Under the pieces are notes generated by a model. The model did no database searches, was not told where the DNA came from, and saw only the letters and a program-made list of their open reading frames with translations. 34,800 bases of DNA from Cochliopodium minus (taxonomy: Eukaryota; Discosea; Himatismenida; Cochliopodiidae), in assembly GCA_024220525.1 (NCBI GenBank), contig JAMYWO010000369.1:1-34800 (forward strand), written 5' to 3'. Positions 25,519-34,727 of the stretch are shown here, one piece after another. The position numbers were made by a program, and so were the translations under genes. The first letter of the stretch is position 1. The number at the start of each line of letters is the position of its first letter.

Positions 25519-26649
25519 ATGGAAAACAACAAAAACAATACAAACATTACACCAGAAGGAAGTGAGAAGAATGAAGAATTAAAACATTCAGATTGCAAAT
25601 ATGAAAGAAAATTGAGAAAATGGAAGAAATTAGGTAAGTATTTTGGAGGCAAACATCATCATGAAGATCATTTAGATCATCCTAAAGGATCTCATTTTGG
25701 AGGACATCATAGTAGAAAACATCATGAAAGTGAAAAAAAGAACAGAGGAGATTCTGAGGAATGCAAATACGAAAGAAAATGGAGAAAATGCAAGAAATAT
25801 GGAGCACTCAAAGGATATGGAAACCATCATGTTTTTGGGGGACACCACGGACCTCATCACGGAGAACACCATGGAGAACATCATCATGAATTTCATGGAG
25901 GACATCACCATGGATTTGGAAAGCACCATGGATTTGAAAAACCTTACCATGGAGAACATCATCATGGATCTCATCCCGAAGGATTCCATTTCGAACAACA
26001 TGGTCATGGATTTGGAGTAAATAATGGATGTGAAAGAAGAGGAGATCATAATGAAGGATCTCACTTTGGAGGACATCACAGATTCGGAGGACATCACCAT
26101 GGATTTGGAAAGCACCTTGGAGATCATCACCATGGAAAGTATCGACATTTTGGTCATGGATTTGGAGGAAAGCATCATCGTTTCCACCATGGTCACCAAT
26201 TTGAAGGAGATCGTGTAGAAAGAAGAGAAAAACGCAGATTGAAACACCAAAGATTTCATAGTCGTCTTCAAAACATCCATAATGAAAGCAAAATTAACAT
26301 CTTTAGATTCCAATCTAAATTGCAAAAACTGTTGAAAAGAACTAACGACAGATTAAATTTCAAGGAAGAGAGCTTTCAAAGAAAGAAAGAAAAACTCCAA
26401 AAGAGAATAAATGAATTCCAAAACAAATTAAAAGAGATCGAAAACAAGATTAAAGATGAGAAGTTGACTTTGACAGATGAAGAAAAGACTGAACTCACAA
26501 ACTGCCAAAGTTCTCGTGGTAGTTGTGGAGTCCGTCGTGGTGAGAAGGGTAGCTACAATAATGTAGAATCCGTTGAAAAAACTCTCAAAAATCTAAATCT
26601 TGGAAAGGCAGGCGATGAACAAAAGACTTTGATTGTTAAGCTCAACTAA
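25519..26649 (+). CDS. Histidine/glycine-rich protein with coiled-coil tail, 376 aa
   Basis: Single-exon frame from ATG 25519 to TAA 26647-26649. Residues about 48-230 are dominated by His-His pairs in repeats such as 'GHHHGFGKHHGFEKP', with Gly, Phe and Glu. Two copies of a Cys-containing basic motif ('CKYERKLRKWKK' near 27 and 'CKYERKWRKCKK' near 89) flank the first His block. Residues about 235-325 are a charged helix likely to form a coiled coil ('FQSKLQKLLKR', 'KKEKLQKRINEFQNKLKEIE'). Such His density usually binds Zn, Ni or Cu or drives pH-dependent assembly; that is inference. No signal peptide or membrane segment. No family recognised. The repeat-rich coding DNA gives long meaningless frames on the other strand. 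Confidence 0.85.
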   Translation: MENNKNNTNITPEGSEKNEELKHSDCKYERKLRKWKKLGKYFGGKHHHEDHLDHPKGSHFGGHHSRKHHESEKKNRGDSEECKYERKWRKCKKYGALKGYGNHHVFGGHHGPHHGEHHGEHHHEFHGGHHHGFGKHHGFEKPYHGEHHHGSHPEGFHFEQHGHGFGVNNGCERRGDHNEGSHFGGHHRFGGHHHGFGKHLGDHHHGKYRHFGHGFGGKHHRFHHGHQFEGDRVERREKRRLKHQRFHSRLQNIHNESKINIFRFQSKLQKLLKRTNDRLNFKEESFQRKKEKLQKRINEFQNKLKEIENKIKDEKLTLTDEEKTELTNCQSSRGSCGVRRGEKGSYNNVESVEKTLKNLNLGKAGDEQKTLIVKLN

Positions 26650-27032
26650 ATCCAAAATCAATTTTTTTGAAATTGAAAAATTTAAATAAAGAAAATTTGT
26701 TGAATTTAATCAGGAATTTGTTTCAACTTGTATCCCTTATTTTTAATCATTGAATTTTGAAAATATAAAATTCTGTTAAGATTGAATATTTATCACTATA
26801 ATATTTATATTATCACTATTTCTTCACATCTGAAAAATGTGGATTGTTAAAATATAGTTATACATCTTATATATTTAAATTTCATTAGGGAAAATATTTT
26901 CTTATTTTATTTTTTATTTTTAAACTTAGCTAAGTTTATATTGTTCTACTTCTTGATACATTCGAATGTACTCTTCTATTTGTTTTGTTTGTTTAAATTT
27001 TATGTAAACAAAATAAAAAATTTTTTAAAAAA
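26650..27032. other. Intergenic interval, promoter side of next gene
   Basis: About 380 bases of A/T-rich sequence between two plus-strand genes. No gene or repeat seen. The promoter of the gene at 27033 must lie here. Confidence 0.4.
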
Positions 27033-28133
27033 ATGGGAAATACACAAAGCAAAAGAATCCAACGGGTTGGATTCAATGATTCCAATAAACAAATCAAATA
27101 TAAACAACCCAAAAATGACGAAGATAAAGATGAATTGGATGAAGAATCAACAAAAGCAAATGAAATGTCTATGCAAATGGAACAAGAAAAAAATAACAAT
27201 TTCACTGTGAATGATGAAGAAGAATCTGCTCAACTTTCTCTGGAACTCCATAAAGAAGTAAATAATAAGAAAAAAGAATTTAATAAGGCTCTTAAAGGTG
27301 GTTCTGATTTGTTTGGCAATTTTCCTGGTTTTACCACTGATGATGAACAAATCCAAAATGTTGATAATAATCAAAACAAAAAACAAGATATCGAGGAGAA
27401 TAATCAATCTGAAAAAGAAATCCAATCCAACTTAGATATTCAATTACAAGAAAAACTTTTGATATTCGAACAAAAAATCAACAATTATATGAATAAATTA
27501 GAACAAATCGATAGAATCAACAATGACAAATTGGAGAAAATAATTTCAATTCTCAATAATAGTCAAAAACCAAAAGAGAAAAAAGGGAGATGGAGTTGGT
27601 TCTCAAAATGGAGTATGAATTATAAAAAAATAGCATATTTTTTTAATTTTCTATCTTCTATCTATCTAATTGTTTTACTCATCAATGATCTCAAAAAAAT
27701 CTATAATAACATTGAAAATGCATGGAAATCTATATTTTATATATTAAGTTCGTTGGTCACGGTCTTTGTTGCTATTATAACATCATGTCTTAAGAATAAT
27801 AGTTCGATGCCAACTCGATACGACCTCAATCCACTAAAAACTGCGGGTGGTATGACTCGTAATCATATGGATGAAATCGGATACCTAAAACATAATGGTT
27901 TAAATCGAAATGATTTCAGTGATATTGATTTAAATCGAAATGATTTCAGTGATATTGGTTTAAATCGAAATGATTTCAATCATATTGGTTTAAATCGAAA
28001 TCATATCAATCATTTCGATTCCCTAAAATATCTAAATCTTGATTCCCTTCTGAATGTTCCAAAACCTGTCATAGGAGAAAATGATAAAATGAAGATTCAA
28101 AAGAGTGATACAATTCAAACAAATGATTTATAA
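27033..28133 (+). CDS. Predicted myristoylated two-TM protein with C-terminal 10-aa repeats
   Basis: Intronless frame of 366 residues (TAA at 28131-28133). The start MGNTQSKR fits N-myristoylation: Gly2, Ser6 and a basic residue next. A long acidic/Asn/Gln region follows, then a short coiled coil near 145-175 ('LLIFEQKINNYMNKLEQI'). Two hydrophobic segments follow, near 205-225 ('FFNFLSSIYLIVLL') and 237-258 ('IFYILSSLVTVFVAIITS'). The tail carries four 10-residue repeats of the form GLNRNDFSDI encoded by 30-bp units at 27897-28016. A lipid anchor plus a hairpin of two membrane segments suggests a membrane-bound scaffold facing the cytosol. No family recognised. Confidence 0.85.
   Translation: MGNTQSKRIQRVGFNDSNKQIKYKQPKNDEDKDELDEESTKANEMSMQMEQEKNNNFTVNDEEESAQLSLELHKEVNNKKKEFNKALKGGSDLFGNFPGFTTDDEQIQNVDNNQNKKQDIEENNQSEKEIQSNLDIQLQEKLLIFEQKINNYMNKLEQIDRINNDKLEKIISILNNSQKPKEKKGRWSWFSKWSMNYKKIAYFFNFLSSIYLIVLLINDLKKIYNNIENAWKSIFYILSSLVTVFVAIITSCLKNNSSMPTRYDLNPLKTAGGMTRNHMDEIGYLKHNGLNRNDFSDIDLNRNDFSDIGLNRNDFNHIGLNRNHINHFDSLKYLNLDSLLNVPKPVIGENDKMKIQKSDTIQTNDL
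27897..28016 (+). repeat. Four 30-bp in-frame tandem repeats
   Basis: Units read GLNRNDFSDI, DLNRNDFSDI, GLNRNDFNHI and GLNRNHINHF, becoming more diverged toward the 3' end. A degenerate earlier unit (TRNHMDEI) lies just upstream. The DNA similarity of the first two units shows recent slippage or unequal exchange. Confidence 0.9.
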
Positions 28134-28541
28134 TCTTGAAGAAATATAATCTCAATAAAAAAATTTTTTTAATACACTGTATGTAAATATCAATTGTATA
28201 TTTGAAGTTATATCTCCAATATAGAGATGAATGATTTTTTTTATTTATAAGATTAAAAATAATTTTTATGACTCATAAAATTTATACCCACCATTCATGT
28301 GTTGATCATCAATTATATAGCAATCACAATAATTTTAGCAAAATTTATGTTAAGATTAAAAATTTATTATTTGCTTTCAAAATTCAAAGATAAAAAAGGT
28401 AGATACATACATGTGAAGGAGTCTATGTCAAAAAAAAAATAGGACAAATAATGGACAAAATTATTTTAATAGGAAAGGAAAAAATTAGGGAAAGGTTTTT
28501 GGGATTACAGGAAGGATGAAAAAAAAAAATGATGGACAAAG
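28134..28541. other. Intergenic interval with direct-repeat copy 1
   Basis: A/T-rich region between the 3' ends of two convergent genes. Bases about 28168-28330 resemble about 29467-29615. Confidence 0.5.
28168..28330. repeat. Direct repeat flanking gene D, copy 1
   Basis: Shares 'tgtaaatatc', 'atagagatgaa', 'actcataaaattta', 'cattcatgt' and 'caatcacaat'-type blocks in the same order as 29467-29615. The two copies bracket the orphan-family gene at 28542-29313. Confidence 0.6.
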
Positions 28542-29313
28542 TTAATTGAGATCCATTTCTTTGGGCTTACCGTAAAAAAAGTTAAAGTTAAAATTGATGG
28601 GATAATCCCATTCAATGGGCTTAATCTCAATATTGGGAGGGGACTCTTCCTTAACTTCGGAAGGGGACTCTTCCTTAACTTTGGAAGGGGACTGTATGAC
28701 ATCATGATTAAGTCTCGGAATGGTATCTAAATTGGAAATGAAAGGTTTGAGGTGTAACCACAGAGAAATAGAATTGACCTTGATTTCGGGATCTTGCATA
28801 CCCTTTCCAAATGGGGAAATGTGTATGTCATCATCGAAATAGAAGATCTTGCATCCTTGTTTCTTGAGTTGGGAAAGTAAAAAATCTGCCTTCTCGTTCC
28901 CCAAAGCATCTTTTATGTAGTTTTGGATTAGTTTCCCGGCTGCCCTGAGAGAATGATTGGCATGAGCGAACATCACCGATGCATTCTTAATTCGTTTTTT
29001 GTTTCTCTCGTAATGTTCGTAAATCACTTCCAGTATAAAGTGGCCCTTTAGAATGCAAATGCGTATGTGGTTGTATTTCAAAAAAGTTAAGCAAGTTTCC
29101 ACATAATTGTTGTTTTTGCGAAGCTTTATTAGCATATCCCTCCACATATACAGCCTTTTGCGACCTATCTTCTCTTGGATCATCTGAATGATATTCAATA
29201 GATCAGATTCTATCGTTTTTTCAGAAGGAATCAATTCATTTTTATTAATTGTATCCTAAATTTGAAAAAAAATAAATTTGCCCAAAGTAAATATTCTTAA
29301 ATTTTTTTACCAT
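28542..29313 (-). CDS. Orphan family protein D, 238 aa
   Basis: Exon 1 is only ATG (29313-29311) followed by gtaaaa. Exon 2 is 29255-28542 (TAA), after the acceptor aaatttag. The family domain spans residues about 32-150: 'LYMWRDMLIKLRKNNNYVETC', 'ILEVIYEHYERNKKR', 'VMFAHANHSL' and 'LLSQLKKQGCKIFYF'. It matches genes at 20189 and 23447 in order and spacing. The tail has a 27-bp tandem repeat encoding 'SPSKVKEE/SPSEVKEE' and ends Phe/Asn-rich. It has no Gly2, so unlike the 20189 gene it is not a myristoylation candidate. Direct repeats flank the gene on both sides, hinting that it moved or was duplicated as a unit. Function unknown. Confidence 0.75.
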
Positions 29314-29742
29314 TTTTCTTTTTGAAAAAATATATATTTGATTAATTGTAAATCTTTCATATTAATAAGAAGACAGCAAAATTTTTGAATTGATTATCCA
29401 AATATAACAGTTATATTAAAAATTTTATATCCTACAAAGTTATTATTTTTGTACATAATAAAGTGAATCATTATACATTGTTTGTAAATATCCATTATAT
29501 TAGAAGATATCCTCTATAGAGATGAAATGCTTAACTCATAAAATTTAAGAATGGATAATACCGAACAATACTCTATCATTCATGTCGAAATAATCACAAT
29601 GATTTTAATCATTATACTTGAAATGATCTGATTTAGATATAGACTCAAAAATTTGAATAAGAAATTTCGAATAATTCGCCTCTTTATTGGTTTATATTAA
29701 TTTCAAATGAAAAATTATATTGAATTTTTTCAAAATTTTCTT
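29314..29742. other. Intergenic interval with direct-repeat copy 2
   Basis: Upstream of gene D and downstream of the Lys/Glu-rich gene. It holds the second direct-repeat copy (29467-29615) and otherwise A/T-rich sequence. Confidence 0.45.
29467..29615. repeat. Direct repeat flanking gene D, copy 2
   Basis: Same orientation as 28168-28330, moderately diverged with small indels. Judged by eye. Confidence 0.6.
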
Positions 29743-30064
29743 TTATTTATGTTCTTTCTTTTCCTTTTTTTCCTTTTTTTCCTTGTGCTCTTTTTTCTCC
29801 TTTCCCTCCTTCTTTTCTTTTTTCTCTTTATGTTCTTTCTTCTCTTTTTTGTCTCTTTTCTCTATATGTTCTTTTTGTTCTTTGAGTTCTTCTTTACGTT
29901 CTTTGTGTTCATCTTTTTGTTCAGATTTGGGTGCATGATTATCCCCTTTATTTTCGTTTTTTTGTTCAGTGAAATGTCTTGGTTGTGAGTCATCTTAAAT
30001 TGAAAAATATAAATTTTGCATTATTTTCGAATTAATTCGAATGATTGAAATTGATTTTACCCAT
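29743..30064 (-). CDS. Lysine/glutamate-rich small protein, 84 aa
   Basis: Exon 1 holds ATG plus one base (30064-30061) with donor gtaaaa. Exon 2 is 29993-29743 (TAA) after acceptor tttaag, and the G|AT junction makes Asp. The protein starts MDDSQPRHFTEQK and turns into a highly charged run of 'KEHKEKKEKK' units that would form a single alpha-helix or coiled coil. There is no hydrophobic segment. The opposite strand shows long Phe/Ser-rich frames that are only the complement of AAG/GAA codons. Composition is low-complexity, so homology cannot be judged. Start placement is supported by the exact phase match. Confidence 0.6.
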
Positions 30065-30246
30065 TTTTATAGTCTTATTATTCTTTTTCGATTTTTTTTA
30101 TTTTTTTAATTTTATTTTATTTTTATATTTTCTTCATTTTAAAATTGAACTAAATCTTACTTTTCAATTCTTTTTTATAGAAAACAATTATTGATAATTG
30201 TCTTTTTTTTCTATAAACCAGTGGAATTAAAACATATTTATTATTT

Positions 30247-31841
30247 TTATTCCATATCTTCCATAACATTAAAATCATCTTCAACCTGTGACTCCTGATC
30301 ATCATTATTTTCATCATCTTCTTGTTGATCATTATTAAAATTTCCGCCGAAGAAAAATAGAAAGGGTTGTGGTCTTGATTGATTAGGGTCCCTCTCGCAA
30401 TTCATCTCCTTGAATCTTTCCAAGGCGTTACTGAAAGTGAAGGGGTACTTTTCGAGCCACGTGAAGTCGCAATACAAGGAAGGGTTCTCAATATAACTTT
30501 TAATGTTGAACTTGAATGGGGAATCTCCCAAATTAACTTTTACTGAATCTCCGTTTCTCATAGAAACTGTGGGATAATAAACTCCTAAAGTAAAAAAAAA
30601 AAACATTTATTTACAAATGTAGTAACAATAAATTTAAAAAAATGATTCAAAACCATAATAAAACCATAATAAAACAAAAAATAACAAAAAATAAAATCAA
30701 AAAGTTATAATTAAAATAAATTTAAAAAAAAATAAAAAAAATAAAAAATAAAATAAAATAAATAAAAAATAATCTAAATTTAAATTGTTTCAAACCCATT
30801 TCTAGAGTTTGCTTTCTTATGGACACAACCTTGCCATTTTTGGTGACTATCATAGCTTGACGACTCCAGTCAACTCCTAATCCTACTACATCCCCTTCAC
30901 CAAAAATCTCTATTGTTTCACAAACTAGAGGATTGTGTTCCCTAATTGTCCCATCATCAGCTGTCCAAACAAAAAATTTTAAATCAATATAAAAATTAAA
31001 AAAAAAATTAATTTTTCAAATTAAAAAATAAAAAAAATTTACAATGATAACCTGTTTTTTTAAGAAAATACAAATAATTTTGTTTAATTTTTGATTATTT
31101 AAAATTTTTTTTCTCTTTTTTTTACCCAATGTATTTTTTTCCCATCCAACAAATCTACTAAAATTGTATTCATGTGAAGTGATTCCAATACCTTTTAAAT
31201 TTATAATATTTTAAATAAATTTTTTTTCTGTGAAAATGAATTTTATTTTTACCAATCACATTGTTTAATTTTAAAACCTTCAATTCGAAATATTCTACTC
31301 CACAAAACAATATCTCCTTCAATTCATCTTGATTATATTCTTCGAAGAGCTTTTTATTGGTGGAGATGAATGGTTTATCTGGCACAACATTACAATTATG
31401 AGTCTTACTCTTGATGATATTTCCATCTTCGATTTCAAGGGATATATCATTCAGTTTATCATCTTTTTTCATTATTTTCGGTGAATAATTGTGATAGGCA
31501 CTGAATTTTGTCTTATAACTCAAATTATCGCTATTGCTACCCAATATATACGCTTGATTGGTCATATTCATCTTCTTGCATTTTCTTTGATAGAATATCT
31601 GCCTGTTTAACACTTCTTGATTCTTTTTGCAGGTCAACATTAAGGATAAAAGGTCTTGGATATCTAATTCCAAGTAGATTTCTATCAAAAGATAAATGGG
31701 CAAATCAAATATTCCTTTTTCTTTTATGACCTCCCCTTCTTTCAACATTTTTTTTTTTATTTTATATTTCTCATTAAAAAAAAATAAGCTTCCATTTTCA
31801 TGATAACTATTGAAAGCATATCCAATTCCAAAATCGATCAT
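30247..31841 (-). CDS. F-box/SPRY domain protein, 388 aa
   Basis: Five exons join in frame, all in phase 1: 31841-31253, 31191-31126, 31051-31043, 30960-30796 and 30584-30247 (TAA). Residues about 43-90 form an F-box ('IFDLPIYLLIEIYLELDIQD' and 'LTCKKNQEVLNRQIFY'). A SPRY domain follows ('YFELKVLKLNNVIGIGITS', 'RFVGWEKNTLGYHSDDG', 'GDVVGLGVDWSRQAMIVTKNG', 'YYPTVSMRNGD'). The tail is strongly acidic (DDENNDDQESQ). F-box proteins bind Skp1 and present targets to SCF ubiquitin ligases, and SPRY would be the substrate reader, as in the FBXO45 type. The third exon is only 9 nt. The gene lies 33 bases downstream of the Las1 stop on the same strand. Confidence 0.9.
31043..31051 (-). other. 9-nt microexon of the F-box/SPRY gene
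   Basis: GTTATCATT lies between acceptor aaaaaacag and donor gtaaat. It encodes the Tyr-His of 'LGYHSDDG', a conserved SPRY core strand. Because it is 9 nt in phase 1 on both sides, skipping keeps the frame but removes three residues of the core. Confidence 0.85.
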
Positions 31842-31874
31842 TTTTAAAAAATAATAAATAAATTGATTTAATTC

Positions 31875-33953
31875 TTAGAATTGAGACAATAAACTTTCTA
31901 TTTCGTTTTTGGCGTTTGAAATGATAGATTGTCTTTCAGATTCAATATTGGATACAACACTTTCACCCACAGAATCAAATGAAAGATGAGAAGATATAAC
32001 AGAAGAGGAGTCATCGTTGAGAACAGGATTGGAAGAGGGCAAAGGATTGCTTAACTTGATAAAATAAGCTCCGACGTGATTATTAAGGGAAGAAGGGAGA
32101 TGAAGAACAGGAAATTTATCACCAGGAAGAAGTCCAATGGGAGAATCAGAGTTAATCTCCAACTTCCAAATAGAATTGGTATTCAAAAGTAGAGTTTTTT
32201 GATTGACCAAAAGCTCCAATTCATCCAAATCTAAAATTTTTTGTTTTTTATCAACTCTTTGAGTTTCTTTTTCATTATCTTTTGGAGTGAATCTTTCACT
32301 AGTTTTGGTTTTTTCCTTTTTCACTTTTTTTTTTTCCTTTTCATCTGTTGTTTTTCTCTTTTTCTTGTTGAAATCAGAAGTAAGAGTTCCAATTTTGCTG
32401 ATGGGAAGAGTGAGGGCATCAATGAAAGCTTGTGTCTTCTTGTTGTGGTAAGTTTGAGAGTTGGAAATCAAAAAATTTAAAATGACTTCTAAATCTCTTT
32501 TCTTGGATGACAGCAAAGAAAAAGGGGAAGAGGTATTCAAAACTTTTGAATAAGATGTTGGGAAGTAAAAGTTCTTCACGAGAAAATAATACCAATTTAT
32601 TCTTAATGTTTGATCGCTTTTTCTAACGGAAGACAAAGAAGGAGAGAAAAAGGGAAGCAAGAAAGAAATAGACAAATTTAGAATGAATTTAGGGATCTTC
32701 TTGTCTAATGCAACTAAAATTCTCTTCCAAAAATAAAAGTAGTAATCTTCTTTGGTGTCAAAGTCGAGCTGCTCCTCTTTTTCATTGTTCAAATCAACAT
32801 CCACACCTCCCTTGTTTTGAACATTAGATTTTTGAGAAAGAAAGTTGGAGAGGGGAGTAGTTAAATATGGTTTCATAAGAAAATGGAGAACAGAATTAAA
32901 AAGAGGAGAAGAAGAGAGGTTGGAATAATCGTTTTCGCCATTGTTGTTTGAGAAAGAAGAAGTATGAGAATTGGAATAACATATTTCCAAGCTCTTAATG
33001 ACTTTCTTCATTCCCTTCTTGAACATTCTGTCAAACAAAACTGGATTAGTCGTGTTCTTTGAAGAGGAGGAAATATTTTTCTTGTTGTTTCCAGTTTTGT
33101 CCTCGTTCAAAAAATTGTTGAGAAGCTTCTCGAATTTTGAACCATGCAACACAACTCCCTCTTCATCGTTATAAAAAAGATAAAAAGAAGATGAAAAGTT
33201 GGACAAAGTTTCCTGGAAATAAAGAGAAGGCTCTTTATCAGTAAACACTTGGCTTTGTACTTCCCAATAATATATCTTTATCCAATCAAATGCTTCCAAT
33301 GTAACTTTTCTGAGCAAAGACAGAGTTGGAAGTCCTTTGTGAACCAGGTTCTGTCTCACTTCGATGAATTTTGTTGGGAAGGAAATCTTCTTTGCGATCA
33401 CTGCCATAGGTTTTGCTTGGTTTTTTTTCTGTAAAGGATCTAAATTGTAAATTTAAAGTTTAATCGAGAAAATGCTGAATGAAGAATACTTTTTAAAGAG
33501 AATTTGTTTTTTTGAATTATATTTCACACCCTAATATTATTTCAGCGGATATTAATTTTATTACTCAACAAATTTAAACTTTAAACTTTTTTTTTGGATA
33601 TCTCCATTCACAATCAAATAATTTTATCTAATTTTACCAATCATTCCACTCACAAATCTTGTAAAACAAGATGAATATGTTATTTGTAACTGTTGAGAAG
33701 ATATAAATTGTTTTTCCTTCATATTTCCTTCATTTATTGGATGTTCAGGATCCAATAAGAATACCTGCAACAACATCAATGTTGATTCCAATCCACTTGT
33801 AAGATTTTGTTTTGATGACCAACTGTTTATTCTATCAACAGCTTTTAAGATATTTTCTTTATTAGAATTTTGCCCACAAATCCATTCTTTTACCTCCATC
33901 CATTCTTCCCAATTCAACCAAGGTATTTTTTTGTATATTGTACTTTTTCTCAT
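31875..33953 (-). CDS. Las1-family pre-rRNA ITS2 endoribonuclease
   Basis: Two exons, 33953-33638 and 33439-31875 (TAA), join in phase 1 over a 198-nt intron to give 626 residues. The N-terminal HEPN nuclease domain has 'VPWLNWEEWMEVKEWI', 'LESTLMLLQVFLLDP', 'FVSGMIDPLQ' (across the junction) and the catalytic R-x4-H in 'RQNLVHKGLPTL'. Las1 cuts ITS2 of pre-rRNA with the Grc3 kinase in the nucleolus. The long C-terminal half is low-conservation and includes a Lys-rich block near 465-500 ('KKKRKTTDEKEKKKVKKEK') that fits nuclear or nucleolar import. The gene starts 160 bases from a divergent small gene. The N-terminal exon alone ends the domain, so the two exons must be one gene. Confidence 0.9.
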
Positions 33954-34113
33954 TTTATTCCTCCTTTTATTTTATTTTATCACTTGAAAAGTAAAATCAG
34001 AGGAATATTAATCATAAATCAACTTGTAAAGTGTATTAATGAAGGATATATTGGTTGATTGATTCTTTTATAAAAAAAAAAAAAAAAATATTTGAAAGAT
34101 TTTCTTAAAACAA
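33954..34113. promoter_or_regulatory. Divergent promoter region, Las1 / QCR10-like
   Basis: Only 160 bases separate the start codons of two genes transcribed apart, including a run of about 18 A at 34072-34089. Both promoters must fit here or overlap the 5' untranslated regions. Confidence 0.45.
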
Positions 34114-34533
34114 ATGGATCCTAATAAAATATATCCAAACCCAAACGTACCAATCAGAAATTTGGCAAATTATTTCACCAGAACCAAAAATTTTGTTCCT
34201 AAATTTGCTAAGACGTAAAAAAATTATAATTATATTTATCTAGTTGTTAAAAATCAATTTAACCAGATTCTAATAACATTATAGAATATTATTTATTCAT
34301 TTCATATAAAATAATATTGCCTCTTTTGATATATTCAAAGAATAACAATCTAATTTATTAGATATAACAAAATAATTTGTTCATTTGATTATTTATTCAA
34401 AAAAATTTATAGATATGGATTATCTACTGCAATATATGGAGGAGCTGCAGGATTTTATCTTTTATTCATGGTTGAACCTGATTTTGTCTTTAAATATGTT
34501 CCTTATTATTCAAAATTCCACCAAGAAAAATGA
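34114..34533 (+). CDS. QCR10/UQCR11-like cytochrome bc1 complex subunit, 73 aa
   Basis: Two exons, 34114-34214 and 34413-34533 (TGA), join in phase 2. The layout matches the smallest bc1 subunit: an N-terminal segment with aromatic and basic residues ('NYFTRTKNFVPKFAKTYG'), one membrane span rich in Gly and Ala ('AIYGGAAGFYLLFMV'), then 'EPDFVFKYVPYYSKF', which parallels the conserved '...VPYI..KF' end of UQCR11. In mitochondria this subunit sits at the edge of complex III. The protein is tiny and weakly conserved, so the assignment rests on pattern and length; another small inner-membrane respiratory subunit is the main alternative. Confidence 0.55.
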
Positions 34534-34727
34534 TCATGAAAGAATAAATTAAACTTATTATAAAATATGTTCAATATTATTTATTTTGGTCAATTCCCTT
34601 CATTCATTCTTTTTCATATCAAAAAAGAAAATCTTTTCAATAATTATGAAAAAAATTATATTTTAATCCTTTATTATCAAAAATATATTTATAAAAAGTA
34701 TTTCTTTATTAAAAATGTAAAATAAAA
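34534..34727. other. Intergenic A/T-rich interval
   Basis: No gene seen between the small respiratory subunit and the tRNA. Confidence 0.5.

Noticed and set aside
25672-26325. Minus-strand Ser/Met-rich frame of 217 codons
   Set aside because: It is antisense to the histidine-rich gene; CAT and CAC repeats read as ATG and GTG on the other strand.
27897-28016. Regular 30-bp repeats as a CRISPR-like array
   Set aside because: The units are contiguous without spacers, in frame within a coding sequence, in a eukaryotic context.
28168-29615. Direct repeats around gene D as LTRs of a retroelement
   Set aside because: The enclosed region holds only gene D with an intron, with no reverse transcriptase, integrase, protease or primer-binding site.
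29707-29988. Long plus-strand Phe/Leu/Ser-rich open frames
   Set aside because: They are the complement of the Lys/Glu-rich coding exon on the minus strand, which has a start, splice sites in phase and a stop.
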